Source of the DNA: Calamus simplicifolius | Lineage: Eukaryota > Streptophyta > Magnoliopsida > Arecales > Arecaceae | NCBI GenBank assembly: GCA_900491605.1 | Contig: UESW01004568.1 | Span: 186,001-250,000 of the forward strand | Length of the DNA stretch: 64,000 nt | Direction of reading: 5' to 3' | Notes under the pieces: generated by a model | Told to the model about the DNA's origin: nothing | What the model saw: only the letters and a program-made list of their open reading frames with translations | Databases searched by the model: none | In this document: positions 45,740 through 57,045 of the stretch, one piece after another | Numbering within the stretch: position 1 is the stretch's first letter | How the letters are laid out: each line of letters opens with the position of its first letter | Position numbers and translations under genes: made by a program

Positions 45740-46988
45740 GTCGACATCGAACCATCTTGGATAGATCCCATACACAAATATCTCAAAAAAGGGCTGCTAC
45801 CCACTGACAGAAAAGAAGCAATAAAACTAAAATGCAATCATCTCATTATGCTTTAATTGATGATCGACCGTATAAGCGATCCTTCTCTATGCCATTACTC
45901 AAATGCCTCCGACCGTCAAAGGCTGATTATGCTCTTCGGGAGGTTCATGAAGGCATTTGCGGTAACCATCTTAGCGGCCAAGCTCTGTGCCACAAAGTGC
46001 TGCGCCAAGGATATTATTGGCCAACGATGTAGAGAGATGCTGATGACCTTGTCCGAGCTTGTGATTTATGCCAGCGACACTTAAATGTCCAAAGGCTCTC
46101 CTCTACTCATATAACTCCTATATCATCCCCTTGGCCTTTCGCCAAATGGGGAATGGATATCCTCGGTCCTTTCCCCCTCGCAACAGGGCAAAGGAAGTTC
46201 TTGTTTGTCGCGATTGATTATTTCACCAAATGGGTCGAAGCCGAGGCAGTCGCTCAGATAACCAAAACTCAGGCTAATGACTTCGTATGGAGGTCTATCA
46301 TTTGCTGTTTTGGCCTCCCCCACACTATCATCACTGGCAATGGAAAACAATTCGATAATCCTAAGTTCCGGGAATTCTGCGAGGATCACGACATTCTTCA
46401 TCGCCTGACATCGGTCGAACATCCTCAAACCAATGGGGAGGCCGAGGTAACCAACTGAACTCTTATACAAGGAATTAAAGCTCAGCTCAACCGGGCGTGA
46501 GGCAGATGGGCAGAAGAGCTCTACCACGTATTATGGGCCTACCAAACTACTGAAAGGATACCCACATGCCAAACTCCATTTAAGATGGCTTTTGGAATGG
46601 AAGATGCCATTCCTGTGGAGGTCGGGCTCCCCTCCCCTCGCGTGGAAAGCTATTTGGAGGAATCCAATGACGAGCAACTCCAAACTAATCTTGATTTAAT
46701 AGAAGAAGTCAGGGAGAAGGTCTGAATCCGAATGGCCATCTATCAACAAAGGATAGCTCGCTATCACTCTGCCAGAGTTAAAGGGAAGTCTTTCCTCCTG
46801 GGCGATCTGGTACTTCGGAAGGCATCCGTGTCAAAGCCACTAGAGCAAGGGAAACTGTCCCCAAATTGGGAGGGTCCCTATCAAGTTGCGAAGGTAGTCA
46901 GGCTCGGCACCTACAAACTCCAAGATCTGAGTGAAAATCTATCCCCCGAACATGGAACTCGGATAATCTTTGCATCTATCATCAGTAA
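45740..46988 (+). pseudogene. Integrase of element A
   Basis: Zinc-binding part (EVHEGICGNHLSGQALCHKV, CDLCQRH) and catalytic core. The first D (VAIDYFTKWVEAEA) and the E (NGEAEVTN) are present, but the second D is glycine (IITGNGKQF), so the active site is lost. Stops follow NGEAEVTN and occur at 46498 and 46724. The C-terminal GDLVLRKASVSKPLEQGKLS and NWEGPYQVAKV remain. The end is placed at TAA 46986-46988 by comparison with B. Confidence 0.87.
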
Positions 46989-47111
46989 GAGTACGCCCTC
47001 ACTAAACTACTCTGTTCGTTGTGTTAAATTTAACATTCAAAGGTTTGCAAAGTTTTTGTTTCAATTACTTTTCCCTAAAAACTGCAATAAGAAGTAGGTC
47101 TTGCTATATAA

Positions 47112-48110
47112 TATTTGAAGCCTTGGCCAAGCCGAGTGATGTCTCCATACCTTGGCTGCGCCAAGTAAAATATAATCTTTGAAGCCTCGACTAAGCCGAG
47201 TGATGTCTCTATACCTTGGCTGCACCAAGTAAAATATAATCTTTTTGAATCCTCGACAGGGCCGAGTAATCTCTGTACCTTGGCCGCGCCAAGTAAAATA
47301 TAATCTTTGAAGCCTTGGCCAAGCTGAGTGATGTCTCTGTACCTTGTCTGCGCCAAGTAAAATATAATCTTTTTGAATCCTCGGCAAGGTCGAGTGATCT
47401 CCGTACCTTGGCCATGCCAAGTAAAATATAATCTTTGAAGCCTTGGCCAAGCCGAGTGATGTCTCCATACCTTGGTCGTGCCAAGTAAAATATAATCTTT
47501 TTGAATCCTCGGCAGGGCCGAGTGATCTCCCTACCTTGGCCACGCCAAGTAAAATATAATCTTTGAAGCCTCGGCCAAGTCGAGTGATGTCTTCGTACCT
47601 TGGCCGTGCCAAGTAAAATATAATCTTTTTGAATCCTCAGCAGGGTCGAGTGATCTTCGTACCTTGGCCACGCCAAGTAAAATATAATGTTTGAAGCCTC
47701 GGCAAGGCCGAGTGATATCTCTAAATAATATCTCAAGCCTCAGCAAGGCTGAGTGATATCTCTGAATAATATCTGAAGCCTCGGCAAGGCTGAGTGATAT
47801 CTCTGAATAATATCTCAAACCTCGGTAAGGCCGAGTGATATGTCTGAATAATATCTCAAGCCTCGGCAAGGCCGAGTGATATCTCTGAATAATATCTCAA
47901 GCCTCGGCAAGGCCAAGTGATATCTCCGAATAATATCTCAAGCCTCGGCAAGAACAAGTGATATCTCCGAATAATATCTCAAGCCTCGGCAAGGCCAAGT
48001 GATATCTCTGAATAATATTTCAAGCCTCAGCAAGGCCGAGTCATATCTCTGAACAATATCCTAAGCCTCGGCAAGGCCGAGTGATATATTCAAACAATGT
48101 CTCAAGTTCT
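47112..48110. repeat. Tandem-repeat array, element A 3' region
   Basis: 47112-47700: units of about 53-55 bp in alternating versions, with CTTGGCCGCGCCAAGTAAAA, TATAATCTTTGAAGCCTCGG and CCAAGCCGAGTGATGTCTCC. 47700-48110: units of about 41 bp, CTCAAGCCTCGGCAAGGCCG plus AGTGATATCTCTGAATAATAT. Each unit has a CTCGGC/GCCGAG or CTTGGC/GCCAAG stem with a three-base loop. Confidence 0.92.
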
Positions 48111-50108
48111 GACATGAATGGATGACTCCTTCAGAGTGGCAACAGAGCCGGTTGATCTCTCAAACACTCTAGCGTGACTGAAACGTCCTATCATGCTTTA
48201 GTGGAGGTAAGTAACCTCTTTCTCTGCACACCAGAAAGATTAAGCGAGTCATTTCTCATTAAGGAAAAACCTACTCCATCCCTCGAAGTAAGGCCATGTC
48301 TACCTTGCAAATTAGTAAGGCTGCACAGGCCTTCCTCTGACCTAAACAGAGATGAATATTTCCTCCGTAGAGGACTGAGCATTACCGAAATGCCTAACGA
48401 AGGCAAAGTAACTAAAGCACTGCCGGTGATTGTAAGTTACTATGATTCGAAAAGCGCAATACAAACAGAACGACCCCCACTACCGAACAACACAATCACG
48501 TTGGAAAAGAAACAAGTATTTGAAGAAGAAAAAGTAAGAGCTTTCTTTATTGATAAAAATTACAACCTTCTGAGAGGCATTACAAGTGTGTCGTAGCATA
48601 GGAAATAAAGACTAATAAATAAAAGCTCAGACGAGCAGCTTCGGCTGATGACGTTGCTCTGAAAGCTCAGGTAAGCAGCTTCGGTCAATGATATTATTTC
48701 TGCATCCGACCCAAGAAATTAGAGAAATCAGACAGCTCCATTGAGTCGCTGGTTAATAGCAAAGTAAGCCATCCACGGATCCCTCGGATGGATGAACTAA
48801 GAGATCCAAACTATGCTAAAGACCTGTGGATGCCAATGCTGAGGATTTTCCCTCCCTGAGTGGTATGCTGGGCTGCTAGCCGCTGCCCAACAACATAGAC
48901 AGGAGATCGGTACTACTTACCTCCCTCCTCGTTGAGAAGGACCCCTCGGGCAGATGAACTAAGGGATCCAAATTGAGGAAGGGGGCGAAATCCATGTAAA
49001 CCATGGGGCCTGTATATGCTTTGCATTTCCTATGGTCCCCATGGCAAGTGACAAAGGCAATATAGAGAGCGCATACGTGTGCTCTCCGTATGAACTCTAT
49101 GTGCGTCCCCGTGCGCTCTCCGTATGACCTATGAGACTCCTCCCTTGAGGAATACTTGCTCTTCAGCAACTCCTCCATCACCCTAGCTATCTGGGGCAAG
49201 CCAACCTTCAAAAGGGAAGCTTGACCTTTCCACCCTCGACCTCAGTAAGACAGGAGCCATGAGGACTTCTCTGGCTCACAAGAAGAAAGGGCCTCATGAA
49301 GTGCCCATACATAATCTGCTCTCCCCTTTTTATAGGCAACAAACGGGAGCAACCATTAAGGGAGAGGACCCCGGAATTCGAAACGCCATGGTTACATTGC
49401 CACATGGCGCTCTAAGAAAAGAGGGCGCACCCAAAGGCGCATCGAGCACACCTCCTAGGTCATGATGAAAGGCAGAAGATCTCCTTCTGATCAAATCGAG
49501 AGCTTTAAATGCGAAAAATCGTCTACAGGTCCTTGAGATATGGATGGACCTGGGAAATCCCCCTTTGAAAATAACATCGTCCACCAGCAATTGATTGCTT
49601 GGCGCATACGCAAAATGAACTTACGTCAAAAACGACCAACAAAATAAATGCCTAGAGGAGAAAATGAGGTATACTTTGGTAAATTGCAAGTCATTTCATC
49701 TACCTCGGCATGAAGCGAACCAACTCCTTGCTTTGGATAAGCCAAACTATCTGCCTTACCTCAGCCCCAACCGAAGTGCTTCTCCTGTTTCAGCCATTTT
49801 GACTTATTTCGGGCGAGGCCGGGATAAAATTCCTCGACAAAACCGAACAGTTTCATACATCGGGAAACCTAGCTAACCTGGCTTCGATTAAGCAGAGCAT
49901 TCAATTCGGAACTGCTAAAAGCAATCCGAGCTTAAAGTATGATTCGTTTACGATAAGCTACGAGCGGGAAAAAAACTTCTGACAAACAAAAAGATCGTTC
50001 AAAGAACGATGACCAAAACAAGAGGACACACAAAAGAAGATGAAAGATTCATTCATTAAGTTTTGATTGAATTACAAGTGGAAAAAAGCAAAAATACATA
50101 AACAACCC
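48111..50108 (-). other. 3' flank of the antisense gene, element A
   Basis: Homologous to 9244-11159 and 57046-59050. It carries AATAAAG on the minus strand at 48546-48551 and a broken copy of the small second ORF (49260-49183). Nothing else coding seen. Confidence 0.55.
49183..49260 (-). pseudogene. Broken copy of the small downstream antisense ORF (element A)
   Basis: MAPVLLRSRVERSSFPFEGW then LAPDS and a stop (TAG where B has TGG). It is homologous to 10107-10298 in C and 57738-58199 in B. Confidence 0.35.
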
Positions 50109-53073
50109 TCAAGAATCAGGGTTCGAGTCAGTTCCAGGGGCTCCCTTAGTAATATTGGAAGGAATTTGACTCGGTTCGCCCACTTTGAATACAGTTGGAA
50201 GGGGGACCTCAGGTTCCTCGGCATTAGGCTGAAGACCTTCCTCCGAAGCCGCGGCCTCATTAGTGCCCAGGATGGTCTCAAGATCAACGTCCGAAATATC
50301 CTCATACTCAGCTTCTTCTGTTCCTGGGGTACGAGTATCATAAAACTCGGCATCTAGAAAAGATAGATCTAGCTCAGGGTATACCCAAGAGATCTTCACC
50401 TGTGTCTCCTCTTCGCCGAACCAAAATGCATCGGCACAAGCCGCTTTGTGCTCATCGATAAATTGGGCAGAACTCTTGTACTCTTCCACGGCCGAAGAGA
50501 CTCGTCTGTTAGCTTCGGCCAATTGGCCCCCTAGTTCGAAATGTATTCGGCGGCTCGAAGCCAACTCCTCTCTCAAAGCTTTGAATTGATCCTGAACCTT
50601 GAGCCCGATTCTGCCTATTGCAAACACAGGATCGTTTGAGGCTATGGCCGAAAGAAAAGGCACTAAAAATAAGTAAGAAGACATTATACCTCTTCTTCTC
50701 ACTGAGCCATTTTTTCGTTCAACTCGTGAACCCTTTTAAGAGCTTTTATTTTGGCCGCTTTATTCTGCTGGAGACCCTCCTCGAGGTCATTAATCCTAGA
50801 CTATTTATCTTTGATCTCCCACTGAGATTGATCAAGGTCAGCGGTGACTTTGGCGATTTGATCATGATGCCATTTCAGTCAGTCTTCCCTATCGATGAGC
50901 TTCCTACTCAGGCTGGCAAGCTAATCTTGTTGTCGCTGATACCTGCGCTCCTCTTCATCAAGCCTTTTACTCCAATTATTTTTCTCCTCGGCGAAGCTAT
51001 CCTTTAGTTCGCCCCATCTCTCATCAAAAATGCTACCGCATAGCCTTGGTTTCTTCGGCATGCTTAGACTTGATCTGTGATAACTCCAAATAGACCTTGT
51101 CCGATTGCTTGTGAAAGCCATGGAGTTCTTTAACTTGGACCTTGAGCTGAGAGGCTCTCTCGGCAGCAGCCTAATAAGACTTGCCCACCTTTTCGAGATC
51201 CTCCTGAACAGACGCTAAAGCCTTGGAAAGCTTGGCGGTTAAATCCACCCTTTCCCAAAGACTAGCGGCCTCCCTCCTGGCCTGAGCGCAGGCCCGCATG
51301 GCTAAGTTTAAGCACCAACTCAGTGCCCTCATGATTAAGGCATTCTGCAGGAAACATGCGTGTAAGAAAACACGACTGAGCCAATTGAACTAAAACTTGT
51401 GACAACTTACTCGAGAGGCATAGTTTGTGGCAATCTTCATAAGGGCAGGACTGTTGATCTTGGGTAGAAGATAAACATCCTTCGGCATCCCGAGCCGCCC
51501 GAAGGCCGCCTTGACAATATCTTCCACGACTGGCTCTTCTACCTCCGGAATGTAAGTAAGGAAATTCACGGCCGAAAAATCGACCTGAGGAGCTTCGGCT
51601 TGAGGAACTGTCGTTTGTTTGGCCTCATCCATTAGGACTTTAACCTGCGAAGCCTCGAATGCTTCAGCTCCAGCTGGAGGAACTTCGGTCCGAGCATCCC
51701 CTCCGCTCGGTGGTTCTTCTTCTTCTTCTTCCTCTTCTTCAAGCACTGCTTCGTCCCCAGCGGGCTCCATCCAAGCCTTGGCCTCCTCCGCGGCTTCTCC
51801 CGATGCCTCGGGAGAAAGCCCTCTGGCGGAAAGTCCCTCAACCTCCGCCGACCCTCCAACAAGCGGTCCCACCTGAACTTCGGCGGCCGCAACTACCTCT
51901 TCTGCCTCCTCAACCAAAGCAGGGGCCTCTTCCCCATCCACGCGCAGTACTAAAGGACTGCCAACCTCTAACAAATGAGGCTGATTAGCCTCGGGCAAGG
52001 GGATTGCCGGATGAACTAGCGACATCCCCTTAGCGTCGTCTAACACGACTACTATTTAAAGGGGAAAACTTCAATAGCTCCTTTCGAGCTTTCCCCAATG
52101 GCTCTTTCCTCCTCCATTGACATGCCCCCCTCCGGCATGGAGGGCTCGTCAACCGTGGCCGACGCACTTGCTTCCCCCTTCTTCGGAGTAGAGGAATGGC
52201 GGCCCGCACTATTTTTCTTCGGCTCCTTTAGGCGAGACCCGGAAGGACGGGATCTCTTTTTGGACCTGTGCTTGTCCCCCGAGCTGGACCCCCTATGGCG
52301 TTGCCCAGCACCTTCTTCATTTGACCCACGAATGCCGACCTCTCGCTAAAAGCATAGCAAATAGTCAATTAAACCGCAGTAAAATTGCCTGAGCATATTA
52401 ACCACCAGAGCAAAGGAAGAAACTCACCTTGAGGGTCAATAAAACTAAGCCCGATGGCAAAGAGGGCATCCTCTGATAACAAAGCACTAGCCGTTAGCAT
52501 CCGACCACTACGAAGGATTACCAAATCCCTCTTCTCCTACTCGGACAACTTCGAGCGTGCTTCCTGATCTTTCACATAGTTCGCTCATGTCCAAGGGAAA
52601 TCCGAACCAATGTTCCCCTCAACAATAAAGAACCGAGACGTCTACTCTTTTATTAAAGATGGATTATCCGAAATCATTTTGAATGATTTTCGAGGACCAA
52701 TGTACGGCCACTCGAAGTTCCTCCTAAAAACCAGGTTGTAACAGACTCAGAATATAAGGAGGGTCGTGGTCACCCCGACATGGCTGCACATCGAGATGAA
52801 CCCAATGAGATTACGCCAGCTATTCGGAGCCACCATTGTCGGGCATATATTGTAGAACCTCATCACCTCTTGCACTAGCGGGTGAAGAGGGAACCGGAGA
52901 CCTGCCCTCAAGCTTTCATCGTAGAAGAATACTCCACGGCTCAGCTCTGTCGAGACCCTATGCTCATCCCTCGGAAGCCATAGGGCAACGTCCCGAGGAA
53001 ACCTGTAACGGCGGCAGATTCTGTCCAAATCTTCAAGAGTTATCTCTGAGGCTACGTCGCTCGGGCCCTTCAT
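50109..53073 (-). pseudogene. Spliced antisense gene of element A (Tat extra ORF)
   Basis: Four exons on the strand opposite gag-pol: 53073-52428, 52345-51411, 51344-50690 and about 50618-50109. Exon lengths are 646, 935, 655 and 510 nt. Introns are 82, 66 and 71 bp, with donors AAG|GTGAGTT, CGA|GTAAGTT and GAG|GTATAAT. Exon 1 starts MKGPSDVASEITLEDLDRI and keeps GVFFYDESLRAGLRFPLHPL and EVMRFYNICPTMVAPNSW. Exon 2 has a glutamate run and a serine/proline-rich end, exon 3 the coiled coil, exon 4 ends GTDSNPDS. Stops in exon 1 after TTTLLIF and in exon 3, plus loss of the intron 3 acceptor (CAG to CAA), show it is dead. Confidence 0.8.
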
Positions 53074-53193
53074 GTTGTCAAATTGAGAGGCAAAGCACAA
53101 GTAAGCTAGCAAGGGTTTGGGGAGGAAAGAAAAATCTCTAAGGGAGAGACGAGAAGGCGTTACAGAAGGGACGCTGCCCTAGCCCCTTTCCCT

Positions 53194-53202
53194 CCTTAAA
53201 TA
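53194..53202 (-). promoter_or_regulatory. TATA-like box of the antisense gene, element A
   Basis: TATTTAAGG on the minus strand, 121-129 bp before the ATG at 53073. Confidence 0.45.
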
Positions 53203-53454
53203 GCACTTCATAAGGAAGGCCCAGAATGCTAAAACTTCCGATATGGGCGCCATAAATATAGGAGCCTCACCACGTGGAACCCCACAATCGCTGCCTGCTA
53301 AAAACGAGGTGTTTCCTCCTCGTGCTATGATAAAAAATGATGACGAAACAGCGGCCTGTCATTTACGAGACTATCATTGCACGCCCCTTCGGATCCCCCC
53401 GAATGAGATTATTCCAAAACTCTACTCCCTACATCCAAATTTACACTTCGGACT

Positions 53455-53471
53455 AGGGAGTGGGGGGCATG
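53455..53471 (+). other. Polypurine tract before LTR2
   Basis: AGGGAGTGGGGGGCATG directly before TGATGAGG. Confidence 0.8.
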
Positions 53472-54297
53472 TGATGAGGGATAAAATTATCATCGCATTA
53501 ATGCTTGTGCACATCGATAATTGAGTCAAGACCAATCCCAACATCCTGTCGGCCAGCTGTCACATCTGCAAGACGGCGAAGCCGAATTGCCTTCGGCAGA
53601 GTTGAGTCACCCCGACGAACCAAACCATTCCCATACCTCAAAAAACTAAGCCATCCTATATCTCGGCAAATCGAGCCATCCTATACCTCGGCAAATCGAG
53701 CTATCCCATGCCACGGCTGGACCGAGGCACTCGAGCACCTTTGCAGAATCAAATGCGGGAGAGTTCAAATTCATGATAGCTGAACAAGATTCCAAATGAA
53801 AAATCATGCCAATATAACTAGAAGTGGCCTAGGGCCTACATAATTGCTGAATCTCAAGGCATCAACCAACTCTCCTGGCCGTCAATCCTCTAACTAACAA
53901 ACTTGATTCGAATTCATTTCAAATCCCAACAGCTTTCGGACCCCATGTGACACTTCCAAGGAGTCAGGTGATCGCCTATAAATACCACAGTCCCGAAGCC
54001 TCTCAGGTACGCATTCACTAACTCTCATACAGAAAAACTCCATTAAAGCTCGAGCAAAGCTCTGAGTTCTCGGAAGAACACCCATCTAGAGGAACTCTTC
54101 TGCGAGAGCCTTCTCTTTATATATGCTTACTTTGAATCTCCACTGACTTGGGCGTCGGAGGGTCTTCCGTAGAGGGCCGCCCCCAAAATACCCTCTGCAT
54201 GCGGACTGTCTTGCAGGTTTCACCCCGGGTGAGAGACCGGCGTCTGGACCCAGTGCCAGGGCATACCCGAGTTAGAGAACGGATTTCTGCGGCAATA
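53472..54297 (+). repeat. LTR2 (shared middle LTR of the array)
   Basis: 826 bp. It serves as 3' LTR of A and 5' LTR of B. It lacks about 28 bp (after TCTAACTAACAA) that LTR1 has. It is joined without a PBS to integrase sequence at 54298. Confidence 0.9.
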
Positions 54298-55525
54298 GAT
54301 CCTATACACAAATTTCTCAAAGAAGGGTTGCTGCCCGCTGACAAAAAAGAAGCAAGAAAACTAAAAATGCAATCATCTCATTATGCTTTAACTGATGATC
54401 GATTGTATAAGCGATCCTTCTCTATGCCGTTACTCAAATGCCTTTGACCATCAGAGGCTGATTATGCTCTTCGAGAGGTTCATGAAGGCATTTACGGTAA
54501 CCACCTTGGCAGCCGAGCTCTGTGCCACAAAGTGCTGCGCCAAGGGTATTGTTGGCCAACGATGCAGAGAGATGATGATAACCTTGTCCGAGCCTGTGAT
54601 TCGTGCCAACGGCACTCAAATATCCAAAGGCTCCCCTCTGCTCACCTAACTTCTATATCCTCCCCCTGGCCTTTCGCCAAATGGGGAATGGATATCATCG
54701 ATCCTTTTCCCCTCGCAATGGGACAAAGGAAGTTCTTGTTTGTTGCGATTGACTATTTCACCAAGTGGGTCAAAGCCGAAGCAGTCATCTAAATAACCGA
54801 ATCTCGGGCTAAGGACTTCGTATGAAGGTCTATCATTTGCCGTTTCGGCCTTCCCTACACCATCATCACCGATAATGAAAAATAATTTGATAATCCTAAG
54901 TTCCGAGAATTCTGTGAGGATCACGACATTCTTTATCACCTGACATTGGCTGGACATCCTCAAGCCAATGGGGAGGCCGAGGTAACCAATCGAACTCTTC
55001 TGCAAGGAATTAAAGCTCGGCTCAATCAGGCACAAGGCAAGGTAGGTGGAAGAGTTCCATCACGTGTTATGGGCCTACCGAACTACTGAAAGGATACCCA
55101 TAGGCCAAATTCCATTTAAAATGGCTTTTGGTATGAAAGCTGTCATTCCTGTAGAGGTCGGGCTCCCCTTCCCTCGCGTGGAAAGCTATTCGGAGGAATC
55201 TAATGACGAGCAACTCTGAACTAATCTTGATTTAATAGAAGAAGTCAAGGAGAAGGCCCAAATCCGAATGGCCACCTATCAACAAAGGATAGCCCGCTAT
55301 CACTCCGTCAGAGTCAAAGGGAAGTCTTTCCTTCCGGGCGATCTGGTACTTCGGAAGGCATCCATCTCAAAACCACTGGAGCAGGGGAAACTGTCCCCAA
55401 ATTGGAAGGGTCCCTATCAAATTGCGGAGGTAATTAAGCCTGGCACCTACAAACTCCAAGATTTGAATGAAAAATCTATTCCTTGGACGTGGAACTCAAA
55501 TAATCTCCGCATCTATCATCAGTAA
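54298..55525 (+). pseudogene. 5'-truncated pol of element B: integrase only
   Basis: Directly after LTR2 the sequence reads DPIHKFLKEGLLPADKKEAR, the spacer just before integrase. PBS, gag, protease, RT and both RNase H domains are gone. Integrase has CDSCQRHSNIQ, VAIDYFTKWVKAEA, IITDNEK and NGEAEVTNRTLLQG, so the three catalytic residues remain, but stops (54790, 54824, 54884, 55217) and a frame change near 55040 break it. It ends NLRIYHQ and TAA at 55523-55525. An open frame of 100 codons bridges LTR2 and integrase by chance. Confidence 0.9.
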
Positions 55526-55651
55526 GAGCATGCCCTCACTAAACTTACTCTGTTCATTGCGTTAAATTTACCTTTCAAGGGTTCACAAAGTTTTTGTTTC
55601 GATTGCTTTTCCCTGAAAACTGCAATAAGAAGTTGGTCTTGCTATGTAATC

Positions 55652-57045
55652 TTTTTCAAGCCTCGACAGGGCCGAGTGATCTCCATACCTTGCCCGCGCC
55701 AAGTAAAATATATCTTTTTGAAGCCTCGGCAGGGCCGAGTGATCTTCGTACCTTAGCCGTGCCAAGTATAATCTTTGAAGCCTTGGCAGGGCCGAGTGAT
55801 CTCCGTACCTTGGCCACGCCAAGTAAAATATAATCTTTTTGAATCCTCGATAGGACCGAGTGATCTCTGTACCTTGGTCGTACCAAGTAAAATATAAACT
55901 TTGAAGCCTTGGCCAAGCCGAGTGATGTCTCCGTACTTTGGCCGTGCTAAGTAAAATATAATCTTTTTGAATCCTCGGTAGGGCCGAGTGATCTCCGTAC
56001 CTTGACCGCGCCAAGTAAAATATAATCTTTGAAGCCTCGGCCAAGCTGAGTGATGTCTCCGTACCTAGGCCATGCCAAGTAAAATATAATCTTTTTGAAT
56101 CCTTAGCAAGGCCGAGTGATCTCCGTACCTTGGCCATGCCAAGTAAAAATATAATCTTTGAAGCCTTGGCCAAGCCGAATGATGTCTCCGTACCTTGGTT
56201 GCGCCAAGTAAAATATAATCTTTTTGAATCCTCAGCAGGGCCGAGTGATCTCTGTACCTTGGCTGCGCCAAGTAAAATATAATCTTTGAAGCCTCGACCA
56301 AGCCGAGTGATGTCTCCATACCCTGGCCGTACCAAGTAAAATATAATCTTTTTGAATCCTCGACAGGGCCGAGTGATCTTCGTACCTTAGCCGCGCCAAG
56401 TAAAATATAATCTTTGAAGCCTCAGCCAAGCTGAATGATGTCTCCGTACCTTAGCCACGCCAAGTAAAATATAATCTTTAAAGCCTCAACCAAGCCGAGT
56501 GATGTCTCCGTACCCTGGCCATGCTAAGTAAAATATAATCTTTTTGAATCCTCGGCAGGGCCGAGTGATCTTCGTACCTTAGCCGCGCCAAGTAAAATAT
56601 AATCTTTGAAGCCTTAGCCAAGCTGAATGATATCTCCGTACCTTGGCCACGCCAAGTAAAATATAATCTTTGAAGCCTCGATAAGGCTGAGTGGTATCTC
56701 TGAATAACATCTCAAGCCTCGGCAAGGCCGAGTGATATGTCTGAATAATATCTCAAGCCTCAGCAAGGCCGAGTGATATCTCCGAATAACATCTCAAGCC
56801 TCAGTAAGGCCGAGTGGTATCTCCGAATAATATCTTAAGCCTCGGCAAGGCCGAGTGATATCTCCAAATAATATCTCAAGCCTCGGCAAGACTGAGTGAT
56901 ATCTCCGAATAATATCTCAAGCCTCGGCAAAGCCGAGTGATATCTCCGAATAATATCTCAAGCCTCGGTAAGGCCGAGTGATATCTCCTAACAACATCCC
57001 AAGCCTCGGCAAGGCCGAGTGATATCTTCAAACAATATCTCAAGT
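55652..57045. repeat. Tandem-repeat array, element B 3' region
   Basis: Same two unit types as the array of A but longer (about 1.4 kb): 53-60 bp CTTGGCC...GCCAAG/CTCGG...CCGAG units to about 56680, then 41-bp CTCAAGCCTCGGCAAGGCCG units to 57045. Confidence 0.92.

Noticed and set aside
47112..48110. Regular repeats resembling a CRISPR array
   Set aside because: Units are contiguous with no unique spacers, and this is a plant nuclear retroelement.
54148..54447. A possible fused gene across LTR2 and integrase
   Set aside because: The open frame begins inside LTR sequence with no start context and arises from the deletion junction.
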